Positions 26,401-41,400 of a DNA stretch of 64,000 nt are shown one piece after another (the first letter of the stretch is position 1; the number at the start of each line of letters is the position of its first letter). The notes under the pieces were generated by a model. The model did no database searches. It was not told where the DNA came from and saw nothing but the letters and a program-made list of their open reading frames with translations. Where the stretch lies: contig CM019236.1 in the NCBI GenBank assembly GCA_009741485.1, positions 46,371,482 to 46,435,481 on the forward strand, given 5' to 3'. Both the position numbers and the translations under genes were made by a program. This stretch comes from Malurus cyaneus samueli. Taxonomy: Eukaryota; Chordata; Aves; Passeriformes; Maluridae.

Positions 26401-29400
26401 GTGCTTCAAACTGAGGAGTAATAAATCAACCACCTTCAATAAACCATAAACTTTGTCAAACCTGTATGCTCTTTTCATCTGTCCTCTACAATTTACTTTG
26501 AGCCAGTCTGTGGTGGTGATGGTGTGCAATGAGTCCATGCCTGGGATGTGCAAAGAATGAGGAGCTATGATGGCAAAAAAAAGACTTGTCCTGTTGAGGT
26601 AATTTGTTTCTGTTTCCAGTAGAAGCTTTTGATACAGAGAATCATCAGGTATTCATATTTCTAGAAAAGAATGTGGACTTTCCTGTGTTATTAGTCTCAA
26701 ATATCTGTTACTTGTAAAGAGGATGAGATACCTTCAATGGAAAGATATTTGAAAATATTATTTGTCAAAATAGTACTCCTCTGAGTGTTCTGACACGGAT
26801 TCCCTGAGAAAACAGTAATTCAAGAAATCACCCAAACACCGGATTTTTTTATTTTGAATTATTCGCATGAGTACGTGACTGATTTTGATGTAGAGCAACT
26901 CCTCAATTCTCCCTTGTCTGCTTTGTCTTAAATGTCTGTTAGTTAATTGTGCAGTTGATGTTGTGAGGTTAAACAGAATTTGCTATTTTATAGGAATATT
27001 ACCTCTGAAATGTTTAAAAATAAATGTTTAAAGAATGAAGAACCAATTCTGCAGGGAATTGAGGTGCTTCCAAAATTGTTGTTTTGCTAGTGTCTTGCTT
27101 AATATGATTTTCTATGTGTATGTGTAGCATTCCTCTTTGATCAGGGCATTTAGGCTTAGAATGGTGCAGTATTTGTTTCTGCTTTTGTCTGTTGAGTTGT
27201 ATAATGGAACCAAACTGTTGTTCTGACTAGTGGATAATATGTCACTCAGTACAGCTACCATGTGAGCTGATGGTTTGGTGGAATGTTCAGTGAGCTACAG
27301 GTACCACAGAGATTTTTCAAGTGATGTGTCTTAATGAGACTCAGAACCTGTGTGGCATGAGATGAACTCAGAAATTTGAAAAGAAAATAGTTAAAACTAG
27401 TCATGCCCTCTTAACTGTTGCAAATAGCTTTAGGCTAGTTTCTTCACAGTGTCTAGAATGAAGCTGTGTTTTGGGTTTGTGCTGCACACTGGGTTGATAC
27501 TACAGAGATTTTTAGTTATACTAGACATTGTGAAGAAAATTAACTCTGCCCCAGCCAAAACTAGCACAGAAGTGCAAAGGTATATTTTTTCAGATGTTTC
27601 TATTTAAGTGTTTGTAAACGTGAAACACATGAAATCACATGTTGTATTTAGGTATTACAGATGTACAAAATTTTTTCAATGCTTCATTGAAGGTACTGAG
27701 TTGCTTTCCTCACATGGATTTGGCAGTTTTACTATTCTGTGTGGTGTGACTTTTTGGTAGCCCTCTTTCTAGACCAATAAGTCTACAGTTTGTTTCGCTG
27801 GACATTTTTAAAATGTATCTTAAAACGCACAGCTGAAGGTCATAAAATGCACAGGATTCTTCCTTTATTCTTCAAAAATGCTTTTAGAATTGTTTTAGAA
27901 GTCTAGTGTTTGAATCTGTAGAGCTTTTAAATCCAGATGGAGATATGGAACTTTCTACCATTTTTTGTTTACTTCTAATGATTTAGCTTAATATTACAAA
28001 TTTACTCTTGTTTCTCATGTTCATGCCTGATACTAAAATAAAGAACTTTTCCTGGACTCTTTACCACAATAAAAATGAAAAAGCGGCTTTAGATGGGAGT
28101 TACCTTTTCTAAGCAAATGATTGACATCATTAAATGTACTTGTAAAATTATTTTAATCACTTAGTTTGGATTGATTATGTCTTAAAATAAAAACTTAAAA
28201 CTTCCTTGAAAGGAAATAAAAGTTTTCAGGCAAGTACTAAATGTTGTGGATACGCAGTAAGGGACCTGTTCTCAGAAATAAGCATGCATGTATATTAACC
28301 CATGGTGAAATAAATACATACAATTCATCGGTAATAATTGCAATAGTTGGACTCTAAATTCTGCTGTCATTTACGGGTTGGATAGCTGTTTTTGTTACCA
28401 ACTTTCAGTGGTGTCCGTTGAACCTGAATTCATGATGGTGAGAGTTGCTCTTCTTTTATTTCAAGAAGAAGGGATGGAAAGTAAAAAAAAAAAAAAAATA
28501 AATTGGAGTAACTCAAACATTTTTTTGGTGTTGAATTCTTTACAGAAGTTTCTTACTAAGCATCAACCAGGAGCAGCAGATTTACTGGAGAAGGAGGGAA
28601 TAAACATTTTAAAAGTTCTTATTCCAAGTTGTGTATCTGAAATTGATCAACTTAGTTTTTTTGGCAATCATAAAGAATTAAACAGAAGATCATCATTCTG
28701 TTAATGAGTTTTAAAATTATGCAGATTATGGAATGGCTGATAAAGATGAAATTTCTTTCCGTAGGACTCTAAATTGACTTGATCTTTAAACTCAAAGTCC
28801 TCTTTCCTACAGCAGAATAGTTTACTTAAGGGATTAACTCCTGTGATGCTCCCGCCACGCATGTGAATATATTTGTTGTTAATCCTGGGGTAGGGTTGGT
28901 GCTAGAAGCAGCAGACATGAATTAAACCAAGGGCAGAAACCCCTCTGTGTTCTTACAAAGTATAGCGAAGGTCAGTGCATGCCTCTGTTGGCAGAATTAA
29001 CAATAAAACCCCCAGTGCTTTTGTAAATTTCTTGAAGCTGTAACTTCATCTGCAGACACCTTCACCATTAGCAAGGATGTGACTCAAAGCATCTAGTTTG
29101 CCTGACAGTTGAACTGGCAAAACTGCAAAATATTCCTGTAGTATCTATGAATATTGAGAAATGTGAGTGGAGGAGGGACTTTGCCACAGCTCAGAGAGGA
29201 GCTCTTGAGTGCGGTGAAGACACAGAGCTTGGGGAGCTATGTGTGAGTTTGTGGTTGATTTAGTCAAGAGTCTTGGCTCGGTGTGGTGCTACGTTATGTC
29301 TTCTGTGGGATTAGAATAACAGTGTTAGTTCTGATCACCTCTTCAAGAGTCCAGAGAGATTTCAAATCTGGTATCATTCTCTGTGTAAACTAATAACATT

Positions 29401-32400
29401 GTTTTCAAGATACTTTCAGGTAAGGTGCTATTGTTGCCACCTTCCACTCTTCAGGTTGAAGTTCTCATTTTTTGTGATATGCTTGGAGAAATAACCTTGA
29501 CTGGAATTGAAAAAATAATCAAAATGTTTGATGCTTGATCTTGCTTTCATTTACTCAAAAAATTACAAGAGCAATACAAGTATTTATAAAGCAGTTACAG
29601 GAGGATCTTTTTTCATGCATCTCTATCTCTGAGACCCATAGAGAACTCTCCTGACTCTTGAGGTGATGAAGCTAGATATTGAGATCTTTTAGTTGTTGTT
29701 TGTGGTGGTTTTTTGGTAACTCATCCTTTGCAGCATAACTGCAGAATCTTTTGGTTTTTTATATCTGGTATTTCAAGTCAGTTTTTAAATTATGAAGGTA
29801 CTTTTAAACCAAAACTTGCCTAAACCTTCAAGGGTTCACTAAAACTTCTTTCATGTACAGTACCTGTAGTATTTTGAAGGCAATGTTAACCTTACTTAGG
29901 ATAATGCTCTGAAAAAAACATTTCCTTTCTTTGACAATGTAATGGTGATTTACCTTATACATGGTGATTGACTCAAAGTATACTTCAGGCACAGTTATAT
30001 TGGAGTAGGCAGCAGTTCCTGTGAAATTGCGAGACAAAGCCAAGCAGTTGTACAAATTTCACTTTCTGTAATTGGAGCAAATATGACAAGTGCTGCTTAT
30101 GAGCAAACTTAGGTCAGCCTTTTCTTTGTATTTGCTGCATCTTTCTAACACACAGAGGAAGTGGAGGAACACACAGAACAGTGCTGATAAACTTCATGTG
30201 TCTTTGCTGAATGTTAAGAGCATGAAGGAGAGAAAGCATGGTGTGAAAATGTAATGGAGGAGTATTGAGGGAGGGAGGAAGGAGATGCAGAAAAATCCTG
30301 GTGTCTTCAGCCTAAAGAAGTTTCCTTGTTTTTGTGCTTTCAGTTTGTGAGCTACATGTGCACACAGACTGTATCCTGTTTGCTTGCAGTGACTGCCGGC
30401 AGTGTCACCAGGATGGGCATCTGGACCATGTAAGTGCAGGGTCCTCTGCAGGGGAGGGTGGTCGCGCATTTTGTGGACCTAGAGGAGGAGTAGCCTTGGC
30501 CTTTACTTTCACATGCTGCCAGTTATCAAAGCACTTTTGTTGCTTATTGGCGGGCAAAGGACACGTGTGACTTCAGAATGTATCACAAATAGTTCGATGA
30601 ACTTAAATGCTGATACATTCATGATGCTCTCTAGCTCTTGCTGGAAAGTCTGTGGAATGTGTATAACGTCCAAATTAAAAATTAAAACAAATAAATCAAG
30701 CATCTTATATGAAAGTTTGCTTTGCAGAAGCTGGCATGGAAAAGTGGTTTTTTTCCTGTGTGTTGAGCTGGTGGCTGCATTGCATCCCTGGCAAACATTC
30801 TCTTATCCTTATGCTTCCTGCAATGTGACTGAGGCAAGACTGCCTCTTTTCTTATCTTCTCACTGTACAGTACATGCAGAATACTGATATTTCAGGAGTT
30901 TTTTACAAAGAATTTTTTTTAGTGGTCAGTAAAGGAAAAACACTGTGATAAATGTTTTGATAGTTCGATAAATGTCTTCTTTTACTTAAATGTAAGATTG
31001 TTCTGTATTTATCTTGAGAAAAACTTAATGCCCTAGTCTCTGTTGCTGTTTCCTCAGAGCTGTTTGAATTACTCATTTTAAAATTGGATTGAAGATGCAT
31101 CTGTATCTGATTCATGTAATGCTAAGTCGTGATGTGTTCCCTTAGGATACTTACCACCACCACTGGCGGGAGGGAAACCTTTCTTCAAGTGCTCGTTGCG
31201 AAGTTTGCAAGAAAACCTGTGGCTCTTCTGAGGTGCTCTCTGGCATGAGATGTGAATGGTGTGGCATCCTGGTATGTTGTGCTGCTGCGTGTATTTGTGG
31301 GAAACACACAGATATAGACATGTGCTCGTTTATGCATTTGATAGAAACATAGTTTACTTGCACACTGTATAAATGTATGTTATATACATTTTGTAAATAC
31401 ACGTAATTTATACACTTGTATATGTAAATATATATGTATTTGTGTGGTAGATGGAAAATCTGATTTTTTTAAATCCTTCTCATAGTCATTTTATTGAGCA
31501 ACTATGTAAATCCAATGGAATTTTACAGGGACTAATCATTATAGATTTGTTGTTAGAAGCCTGCAGTCACTTTCTGTGCTAAATCAGAATTTCTTTCAAG
31601 TAATGAATTCTGCAAGGCCAAAAGACTTAACCATTCTATTATGTTTTCTCTTATTTCCGTATAGAATGGGTCTTAACTTCTGTGGTTGGGTTTTTTTTAA
31701 ACTGTCAATATCTATTTCTGTGTTTTTCCATTCACGTGACACGTTTGTTTCCTGTGCAAACGGATGGTACCTTTCAATTATTCTCATAGAAACCACAGCT
31801 TTTATACACTGATACACAATTGCGCTATGCAAATAACAATTAGTCCATCCTCTTAATGCTACCTGTAATTAAAATATGTTGGAAGTGCAAAGTGACACCA
31901 GAAGGGGTGGGAACAGAAAAATATATGTTTAAAATAAAACTCTAGAGTTAATTCAGTATTTCAGGTATAATTTCAATGATTTTTTTTTTAATATTGTGGG
32001 GTCTGTATTTTAATAAGTGACATAATTTCTGAGGTGAGAGGGATGGTCTTTGAGAACAGTCTAAGAAACATAACATACTCTATGGCCATACATATGTGTA
32101 TCCAATAATGGCAGAAGATTTACAACTTCATAAGGGCAGAAACTATCTGTCACCCTTTGGAATAAAACTAAAACAGATTCACCTCTGAATCTGCAGGTGG
32201 GCATGGCTGTGTAAGAGGATACTGCTATTTTCAAGACGTTCAGTATAATGAGTGTGCACCTTTCCCATTTCCTCCAGAAATTATCCAGATAGAATGGAAG
32301 ATCAGAGTTTGAGACCAAAACTTTAAACTTCTCAATGTAGCCATATAAAAACATTTTTAAACTTCCATTTTCAATACAGCAGGTTTATAATCCTTGAAAG

Positions 32401-35400
32401 TTTCTTGATGTATGAACACTCCCCATTATTAAGTATACAAAACCTGAATCAAACAGATGAAAATCTGTGGTGAAAAATGGGCCATTCATTTAAAGAAGAT
32501 GATTTACAAAATGTAATCCCTTAACTGAGTTATACAATTTCAGTCATAGTCTGTTATAAACAAATCTACTTTCTTTGTGTGTCCCAAGTTCATAACTGAT
32601 GCTGTTATTTATAGGCTCATGCTGCCTGCTACGTAATTGTCACACCAGAATGTACCTTTGGAAGATTAAGGAATATGATTCTTCCTCCAAGTTGTGTGCA
32701 GTTGTTTTCTCGCAACTTCAGCAAATTGCATTGTTTTCGAATATCGGAAAATTTGCAAACAGAATCAGGTAAAAATTTCAAAGTTTAATTCAACTAATTG
32801 GTGAGCGTATTTAACCTAGTTTCATAATTCAGTTAAGTATGTTATTGCTAATTTTTACTGGCTTTTGTGTCAATACTATGACTTGGTATTTCTAGGACAG
32901 ATTAGAGATTTTTAAATCTCTGTGATGTGCAAAATGTAGAAGCTTCTAATTACTGGTGCAGAGCAATTTGTGCACTGTTCTTGAAGCAAAGAAAGTGAAA
33001 ACCTAAAATAAAAAAAATCGTGGTGTTGATGTTATCCTTGATGTAAACAGTTACTTGTCATATCATGTGTACAGATACTTTTATTTGTCTCTGGGATTAA
33101 GCATCTGTCCCTTTTAAGATTTCTGTGCCGAAATGACACCATGTGTCTAGCCAGGGTAATGTTCTACTGCCATCTAGAGTGAGTGTTTGTTTAACAGCTC
33201 TTCAGGAATGAGAATTTTTTTAAGCCTGAAGTACACTGCAGTATTTTTTAATTTATATTTTGATTATTATGCTCTCCTAAAGCCTTTCTGCTGATGCTTG
33301 AATGGAATAGGAAAGGAATTAAAAGGTAGGCAAAATATTTAACATGGAAGTTAAATATTTGAAGCTGCTCTTTTCTCAGCCTTTCTGCTCTGAATACATT
33401 GGTTTTGGTGAGGAGATTTGATCATGAGCAAGAGCCCTCTGTTGTATGTGCAGAAGCTGTAGCAGGAATCTTGCTACTGCATGAACTGCGTGACCCGGGG
33501 CCTGTGTAACCCAGACACTCTTCAGTGACCAGTGTGAGAGTGTAAATGCAGAGAGGAGGTGTTAGGTTGCTTTTGGGGGTTGGTTGGCTTTCTTTCATTG
33601 AGTTATTTTTCTAGTTGGTGAATTTGCTTGCTAGTGGGCAAAGATGCAGTATAGTACCTTCTTCAAAGTCATGGAGTTCCTAATGCTTCCAGCATAAGAA
33701 ATTACAGAAATAAACAGTCTGGATGAGCTTGGTTTTGCTCTAAGACTTACTGTGAACTGTGATTCATGTCTATTGTTGGATATTTTACAAGTATCCTGAA
33801 GACTTAAGTGAAATTGTATTATTATAACTAAGAGAATTTAATCACAAGCCTTTAAAATAGAGTCTTTGGTTTGACTTTTCTGATGTTAACTATGTTTCTC
33901 TCTTAAACACTGGTTCTTTTAATATGTCTGTCTATAACATTCTCCTTTTTATTTTTAAATAACCTCTTAATAAAATTGAACATGGAGCATCTAAAGTGAA
34001 AGAATCCAAGGTTTTAGCTGTGCCTTCTAGTCTCTTCCTTCAATATTTTAAGTGATGGAAAAGGAGGTTTTCTGTTTCAGGACTTACACTACATGTTAAG
34101 TGTGTGAGTTCTGTTATGCATAGTCAAGATTTTTTAAAGTAAAAATGGCTTTTTTTTGCATTTCTTTAATGAAAACGTGTGTCTGGTACTTTGTAGTTGA
34201 GAGAATGCAGCCATTAGCTTGTGATAAGAAGCAGATATGTAGGGATGGAGAAGTATTCACTTATTCACTTCGGATATTCCCAGTGCTTTACTGTGACATG
34301 AAGTGGCGGAGGAAAAAGCAACTCGCATAAAACTCACCTTACTTGGAAAGATGGAATGCATTTTTATAATCCTCAGCATGCATATAACAGAGATATAATA
34401 TCACAACACCCCCCAAATAAGTTTCTTTTTTAACACAGAATCTCTTTTCTGTGGCCTGTGAGAATTTCTGCCCCTTGGGCTCAGCTCCCTGTCATCCAGT
34501 GGGCAGCAGCCTCCCAGGACCGAGGGGCTGCTGATACACAGGGGACCAGGGGCTGAGCCATGAGGATACTTCCCTTTTACTGCTGATCTGTTGCATAACC
34601 GTGAACCTGACAGCTGCCCCAGCAATTGACATCTTCCTTTTTTTTCATGGTCTGTGGGCCACAGCTGTGGCTCAGCACAAGGCATGGTGAGTAATATTTG
34701 TGGTGCAGTAGCTGCCTTGCACTCTGCTGCGCATGAAGCATTTTGTTGTGTGTTTCCTTAGCTGATAGTGCTATGTTTAGCATCTTGGTTTAGCACTTGG
34801 GTCCCAGCTGTCCAGGTACTAGTCTGGTGTCTTCACATGTGACTCCTTTTGCACCCTCCACATCCTGCTGAGCCTTGTTTCGAGACCTGTTGCTGGACAT
34901 TTGCAGTTCTCAGTTCTGTCTACTGAAGGTCAGGGGATGTAGGTCACTGCCTACATCACCAAAAGCACCAAATACCATGTAAGCTATATAAGCAAATATA
35001 GCATATGCTATATGCACTTTTTCTCTGTCTAGATTCTTCCTCAAGGGCAAAGCCAAGAATCGTCTTGAACTAATTCTCACATCATCCTATGTCAAGGAAA
35101 CTCAGTGCCCTTTTAGTCCTTCTTGTGAGCTCATGTTCAAAGAACAGACCTGCATGTTCTTACAAAACCCCTCTACCTCCATGTGCTGAAAGTTACCAAG
35201 ATGTGTCATGAGTCCAGCAGCTCCCTGATACTCTGTTAGGATGTATTTGATGCTCCTGTGACCATGAGGTTGGTCAGGACAGCTGTCCAAGGAATTGCTG
35301 CTGCTTTTCTAGGGGAAGGGCATAGACTGTGAATGGCAGATCTCGTTAAAGATTGTGTGTGTGTGTTTGGGATATTTTAGGGGAGCAAGGAACTCGTTTT

Positions 35401-38400
35401 GGAGAACAGTTAGCATTTCTGTGTGAGGGTGGGCTCATTCAGAAGTTCTCCTGACATAACATGCACAGAGGGTGCTCCTCTGTTGCCACAGCTGAGGGAG
35501 GGCATCGCTCAGAAGATTGTGAAAAGACCAAAGAAGTGTTGGCAGTCGCCTGCATGAGCTGACTGCTGCAGACATAGCTCTTCCCAGGTTAGAGTTGGGA
35601 AGTGCCAGATGTCTTGTCCCATGCAGTGAATGAGCACATGGATCATCGCTGGCCTGCTGGGGACCATTTGTCCAAAGCAGCTTTTGCTGCTGCATAAATG
35701 CTGAGCTTCAGAACCAACATTCAGCAAACATCTCTGTGCTGAAAGAGGCTTCTAAAAAACCCTTGAGCAACTGGAGGATATAATGGTAGAGCAGTTTGGA
35801 GCCCCTTCCTCGAAATGACTCCTGTCATAATTTCAAAGAAGTCATTGAACTTCACTGGAATAATTTCAAGATCCTGTTAGTGTAGATTTCCCTGCTATTC
35901 AGACTGAAGGACAAAGTGTAATAAAAGAACTCAGCCTCTTCCCATCTAAGCTGAGAAAGAAGAGGGTTGAGAGCAATCAGGAACAATCATTTCCTATTGT
36001 TGTATTGTTTGGTTTTTTATGGAGTGAAATCCAAGAAGACATTAAGTTTTCTTTCATTGTAGGGTGTTTCAAGACCATCCTGTCTAAATTTCTCTCCAGT
36101 TTGCAACTTGATCTGTTTATCAGCTGTAACAGGGGGAAGGAAAATTGATTGTGTTTGGATTTGCACTGGTCTTGTATGGCCCTGAGTATCAGGAATGAGA
36201 ATGCAATCAGGATGTTCTTCACAGAAGCAAATGCATATATTCATAGCATTTCTTTTAGTCTTTTCTTAGTATTTTTGTGTGTTTTTACGGCGTGCATCAT
36301 TTTCTGACTTGTTAACTCCTAACTTTGGCAAGCGTGATGAGCCTATTGTCAAAGTCTTCTTCTGGAGACCAGCAATTTTTCTTGTTGGGTGTCAGTAACT
36401 TCATTTTTCAGTTGTGGAAATGATTTCTATAACATCATTATTTCTGACTGGATGACTGTTACTGCAATTCATGGATTGACATAGTAATTCAAAATTTAAT
36501 GGAAACCATCCATGCATCGGTCATAGGCAAACATCATGGCCTTGGAAAAGAAAGAAATGCGGAATTGCAGTGTTAAACCTAATAGTAAAAGGATCTCAGG
36601 TACGCCTTCAATGTAATTACATGACAATGCAGATTTGCTTTTTTTAATGCTGTTTTAATAATTATTATCATAAAACAGATAGAAAAAGAAGATGTGCTTT
36701 TCTGACTGGTTCCTTTTTTGTTAGCTTGTTTGATGACAAGCTAACACAAACACCTTAAATGTCTTAAATGACAAACACCTTCTCCCCTCCCCTCCATTCA
36801 AATGAATAAGAATCCTTTCTTAAAATGTTTCTGCTTTTACAGATGAAGATGATGATGTTGATGGTTCAACACAAGGATCAACGAAAGATATTCAAATTTC
36901 AACTGATTCAAGTAAGCAAAATTTTAATAAGCGGTGAATAGTCAACCATTTCAGTCTTTATTCATACAATCTCAACTTGTATGGTCTTCTGATGAAATAT
37001 TAAATGGCTGATTTTCTAATGCTAGGTATTCAGGTCCAAAGTTTTTGCCCTACACATTTATCCAGGGCATTAAAAATATCTCCTTGGTATTTTCCATTGG
37101 TGGGTTGGCGTGACAGTCTGTTCATTACCCTGGCAAATAGCTCATTTCTCTCAATAATCTTGGTAATTGAAGAAAGGAAACATCGTGTTAATAATCCAAA
37201 GATGTTCAATGAATTTAAAAAGCAGACAGCATGAATTTACAAAGCCTATTGCTTGTGAGTTTGCTGGGTCCAAATTTTACAGAAGACACTGGGTAAATTT
37301 GTGCTTGGCTTGAGTGTGCTATGGTAAACAGGACTGAGCTGAACTGGTTGCTTCCTTCGCCGTTAAGTTTTTAAGCACGTGGCATTTTCTGGAATTGGTA
37401 TCAACCAAACTCTTACTTTTCAGAAGATGAAGTAAAACTGCAGTACAAGAGCTTTCCACCCCCATGCCCATATTAGTAACTAGAACAGCATGGTACTTGC
37501 TATGTAATGTAGCTGCATGGATTGTTATAAGACAGGACATTTCAAGTCAATGAATACTTTTTTTTTGTCCTAAAGCTCTTACAGAATTAAGAGGCTAGTT
37601 GTGCAAATGCTATTTGGATTTTTTTTTTAATTCAGCTCAATATGTAATTCAATCGATTACAGAAGAGATCTCAAACATCCTTTCGTTTCACTTGCTTAGT
37701 TCCTAAATGACTCTTAAATTATGATCCACTGCCATACTTCCTTGTTATGGGAAAATGCTCTGACTAATTGCTATTTAGATGAAAACTTTCACTTTTTCCA
37801 GTGTTTTAAGTGACTTAAGTAGTTGAGTGTGAGGACTTCTCCATTTCAACAGTTAAGCCTATATCCCTTAGGACTGTCAAAAAGAGCAAATTATGTATCC
37901 AGATATTTCAACTGGGTTTGTTGAAAGCATTAGTACAGGCCAGTTCAGTTTAGTTTAGCCTTCCAAAAATAACAAAAAAGGTAGGAAAATTCAGGATACA
38001 AATTTTAATAAGTAATTTGTTCAGTTCATCTTCAGACTGGAGAAAGCATCAATCGGTGCTGTATTTTCATAGGTCATGCAAAGCATCATTAGTTGTGTTT
38101 TAAGTATTAACAGTGGCTTTTATGTAATGCGTTTTCACAAAACATAGGATAGTGTAGAGCCCAGTAACTTTGCTGTGATTCAGAAAGTTAACTAAAAACG
38201 ACATCCACGAAAAGAGTCAGAGACAGCACTCACTGATAAGACAGGACAGACTGTGGTGATGAGGTCCAGGGCATGGCCATGGAGTAGCAACCAGCAGCTT
38301 CTTTAAATGTGACCAGGTTCACATATTTTTAAAAACACTGAGAACAACTCACAACAAATTGAATAATATTGATGTGGAAAGACACACTTTTTCAATAGGA

Positions 38401-41400
38401 AAGAAGCCAATAGAAAAGGATACAAAATCTGTAGTTTCATATTGGAAGAAGATTTGGATTCATAGTTCACATTCACTTTTATGTCTTTGCTATTGTAATG
38501 GTATTGCTGAGTGAAGTGAAAAGTTAGAAGATCTAAGTCTTAATAATGGTAGCATAACTGTGTTAAATCAACCATTGTATTTAGCCTACCAAGACCCTGA
38601 AACCAAAACCATAAAATTACCGTAAGAACAACCATGCAGTTTCTGGGTTGATGGATTTAACAGACATGAAAGCAGGTTTGGAAAAGGCCTCTTTCTGCCC
38701 TGTGAGTGTCCCTCAAGACACGCAGGCTGCAAGAGAACGATCTGATTCAGCATGTGTCCATCTTCTGCAGGACAAAATTCAGCCATCAAAGAAAATCCAT
38801 TCTGGCGGAGGTTTTGAAGGAGTCTGTCTGGGTGGAGGAATGGGGCTGCAGTGCTGTCAGCAAACAGAGGTTTCACAGCATGTCCTTCTACAGCCTCTGT
38901 TCTGCCCTGCTCAGGTTGCTGTTCATCTGCTGAGTAAGAGATAAAATGGGTTTTTGTAAGATAGACCCAAGTCATTGGCTTAGAGCTTGCTTTTGCCTTG
39001 TGCCAAACCTGCTGACAGGGCACAGATCTCTGCAATTCTGCAAGCAGGAATAAACTGTTTTCCAGAAGAAGCAAGGACAGCATATGGTGAGGTATTTTCC
39101 CCCTAAAGACACTTTGGAAAACTTTAGTCTTTCATAAAAATGGCCTTTGTGTTCTTCTATAACTGCTTACAGGTAACTAAACATGTCACATGCTCTTCTT
39201 AAGTATGATTAAATGGATTTGAAACTGGTGAAACCAGATCAAGTGGTGATACATAAGGCAGATGCTTGGAGGGGCTCTAAAAACCAAGAGAAGAAGGGTT
39301 AAGAAGTGCGTACCAGAATGGGAGGACAGCTGTGTGACACAGATCTGTGCTTCAAAATTGGCTTGAAACTGGGGGAATTTGAGCTGCTCATAGAAACAAG
39401 TTCAGAGAAGGCATACACCTGCAATTGACTCTCCTGGAAGAGAAAGTGCTGGAGAAAAGAAGAAAGAATCTGGGATTTTGAAAAACTCTCTTCAAGGGCA
39501 ATAAAGAAAAAAATACATGATTCTTACGTACATGAAGTCAGTCTTGCAGGTTATGAATCCTGATAGTGAAATAAACCAAAACTTTACAGTCTCCTCACTG
39601 TTGTAATATGAAACAGCAGTAAAGAAGGAGAGTGTAAAGCATGTAGATAACACAAGATTTTTTGGAAGAATGGTTCTTGGTCAGCTGTGTTGCTAGAATT
39701 TGGTCTTTTAAGAATAATTTTCACAAATACAGTGAGTATAGGCTTCCAGCTTTCTTCAGTGACAAAACTATTCAGGACTACAGAATTTTGTTATCTCAGT
39801 CACTAACCATGTGTAAGACTTTTCAGAAATCTATCCTGTCTGTGGGGATTTGCAGCTCAAAGGCAACATGAACTTTAAACTCACTCGATGCTGTTTATCC
39901 TTTTCCCAGGAAAACTTAGTATCATAGCCTCTGAAATAAAATTCCACAATTTGGTAAATTATGCCTGGAGTTAACCTTTTGTAGTTATTTTCCCCTTGAA
40001 AAAAGGGAAGCATGAATAACAGGTTATTTTCAGCTCAGTATCCCATGGTAAGAAAAAAATATAATGTGTTTTTCAGGAGAAAGTCCTGACACTGTGTACT
40101 CTGATCCAACAGAAAAGATAAAAGACGTTTAGCAGTGAGGTGCCAGTGTTACAAAACAGGCAGTAACTCCTTCAAATACCACAATTTCGTAGGTGCATAT
40201 TAGCAAAGGTTTTTTAATGTATATGTACTAAGTTCAGGATATGTAGACTTCAATAATGGGATAATTTTCTAATATTTAAAAATTGGAACAGGTGGAAGGA
40301 AGAGTTTTGTCTAACTTCAGAAGTGGTTATATTTGAGCTTCTTGCCACGGCTGGTAAGACAAATCAGACTGGCATAAGACACCCGCTAAATTTCATGTAT
40401 TGGATGTGCTATTGAATCGGTGGAGCAGTGTATTTCTGGATGACTGATTGCAGTATGTAACTGTTTGTTCTTTGGTTAATGTGTTTTCACGAGCTCATGT
40501 GCAAGCAAGCCATTTTTCGCTGGGTTGCAGTAAAAGTGTCCCCTATGAGGAGGACAGTGACAAAGTTAATTGTGATTTTTTTTCACTGATAAAATTTTTG
40601 TGCAATGGATACAAAATTACCAGCATTATGTTTATTTAACTAAGAAATATGCTTGAGCTTAGGGCATTACAATGAGCCTGTAGATCTAAACTTCTCATTG
40701 TAAACCAGTTTATTTTTAGAGTCAATCCAACTGTTATTTGACTGTTCTTAAGACATGGAGAGCTCATAAAAAATTCTCCAGTTACAATTGCTGGGGATTC
40801 TCTTAGGCCAGTAGTATCCTGTAAGAGCAGACTACAGAGGCATTTCAAATGGAAACAAGTACTAGAACTTGGATGAATGTTTTTGTTCTCAGATGGTTGT
40901 CTACTCTCTGGATTGTTAGAAAAAACAGTAGAGATTTTGATAGTGTTATGAAAATTCATACTCAGAACATCGGCTGTGCTGTCAGTAACCAGTGTTCGCT
41001 TGTTTTCTCAAGTTGTGTTAGCTCTAAAGAAGGTCACCCAGGACACTGTGTGTCTTTTGGTTAGCATTTGTCTGTGCCAGAGTTACCATGGAGATCACTT
41101 TGACAGAAATCTGTTTCCAAAAGATTTCCACTCTTTCTGGCATAAATCCAGCAGAGTTTAAAGGAGTAGATCATTTTCTGATGCATGCTACAATCCCAGT
41201 GCAACAACTCTTGAGTCTCAAGGTACTTTAGTAGTAATATTTAAATCTTCCTTATATTGTGACTAAAAAGAAATTGACAACAGACACAGCCACTGTGATA
41301 ACAGGAAAACTGACAATCCACAGTGACACACCCTTCTTCATGTCAGGGTATTTGAATCATTATTTTTATTTGAGAGTTGGAGTCTCATTTTAGAAGACTT

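Noticed and set aside
28378..28704. 108-codon + strand open frame
   Set aside because: It crosses a poly-A tract that encodes a Lys run, and no homology is apparent.
38586..39083. 165-codon open frame on the - strand in the intron before window exon 7
   Set aside because: Somewhat protein-like but no motif that I can name, and no supporting splice sites or poly-A signal. Left as chance unless a search says otherwise.
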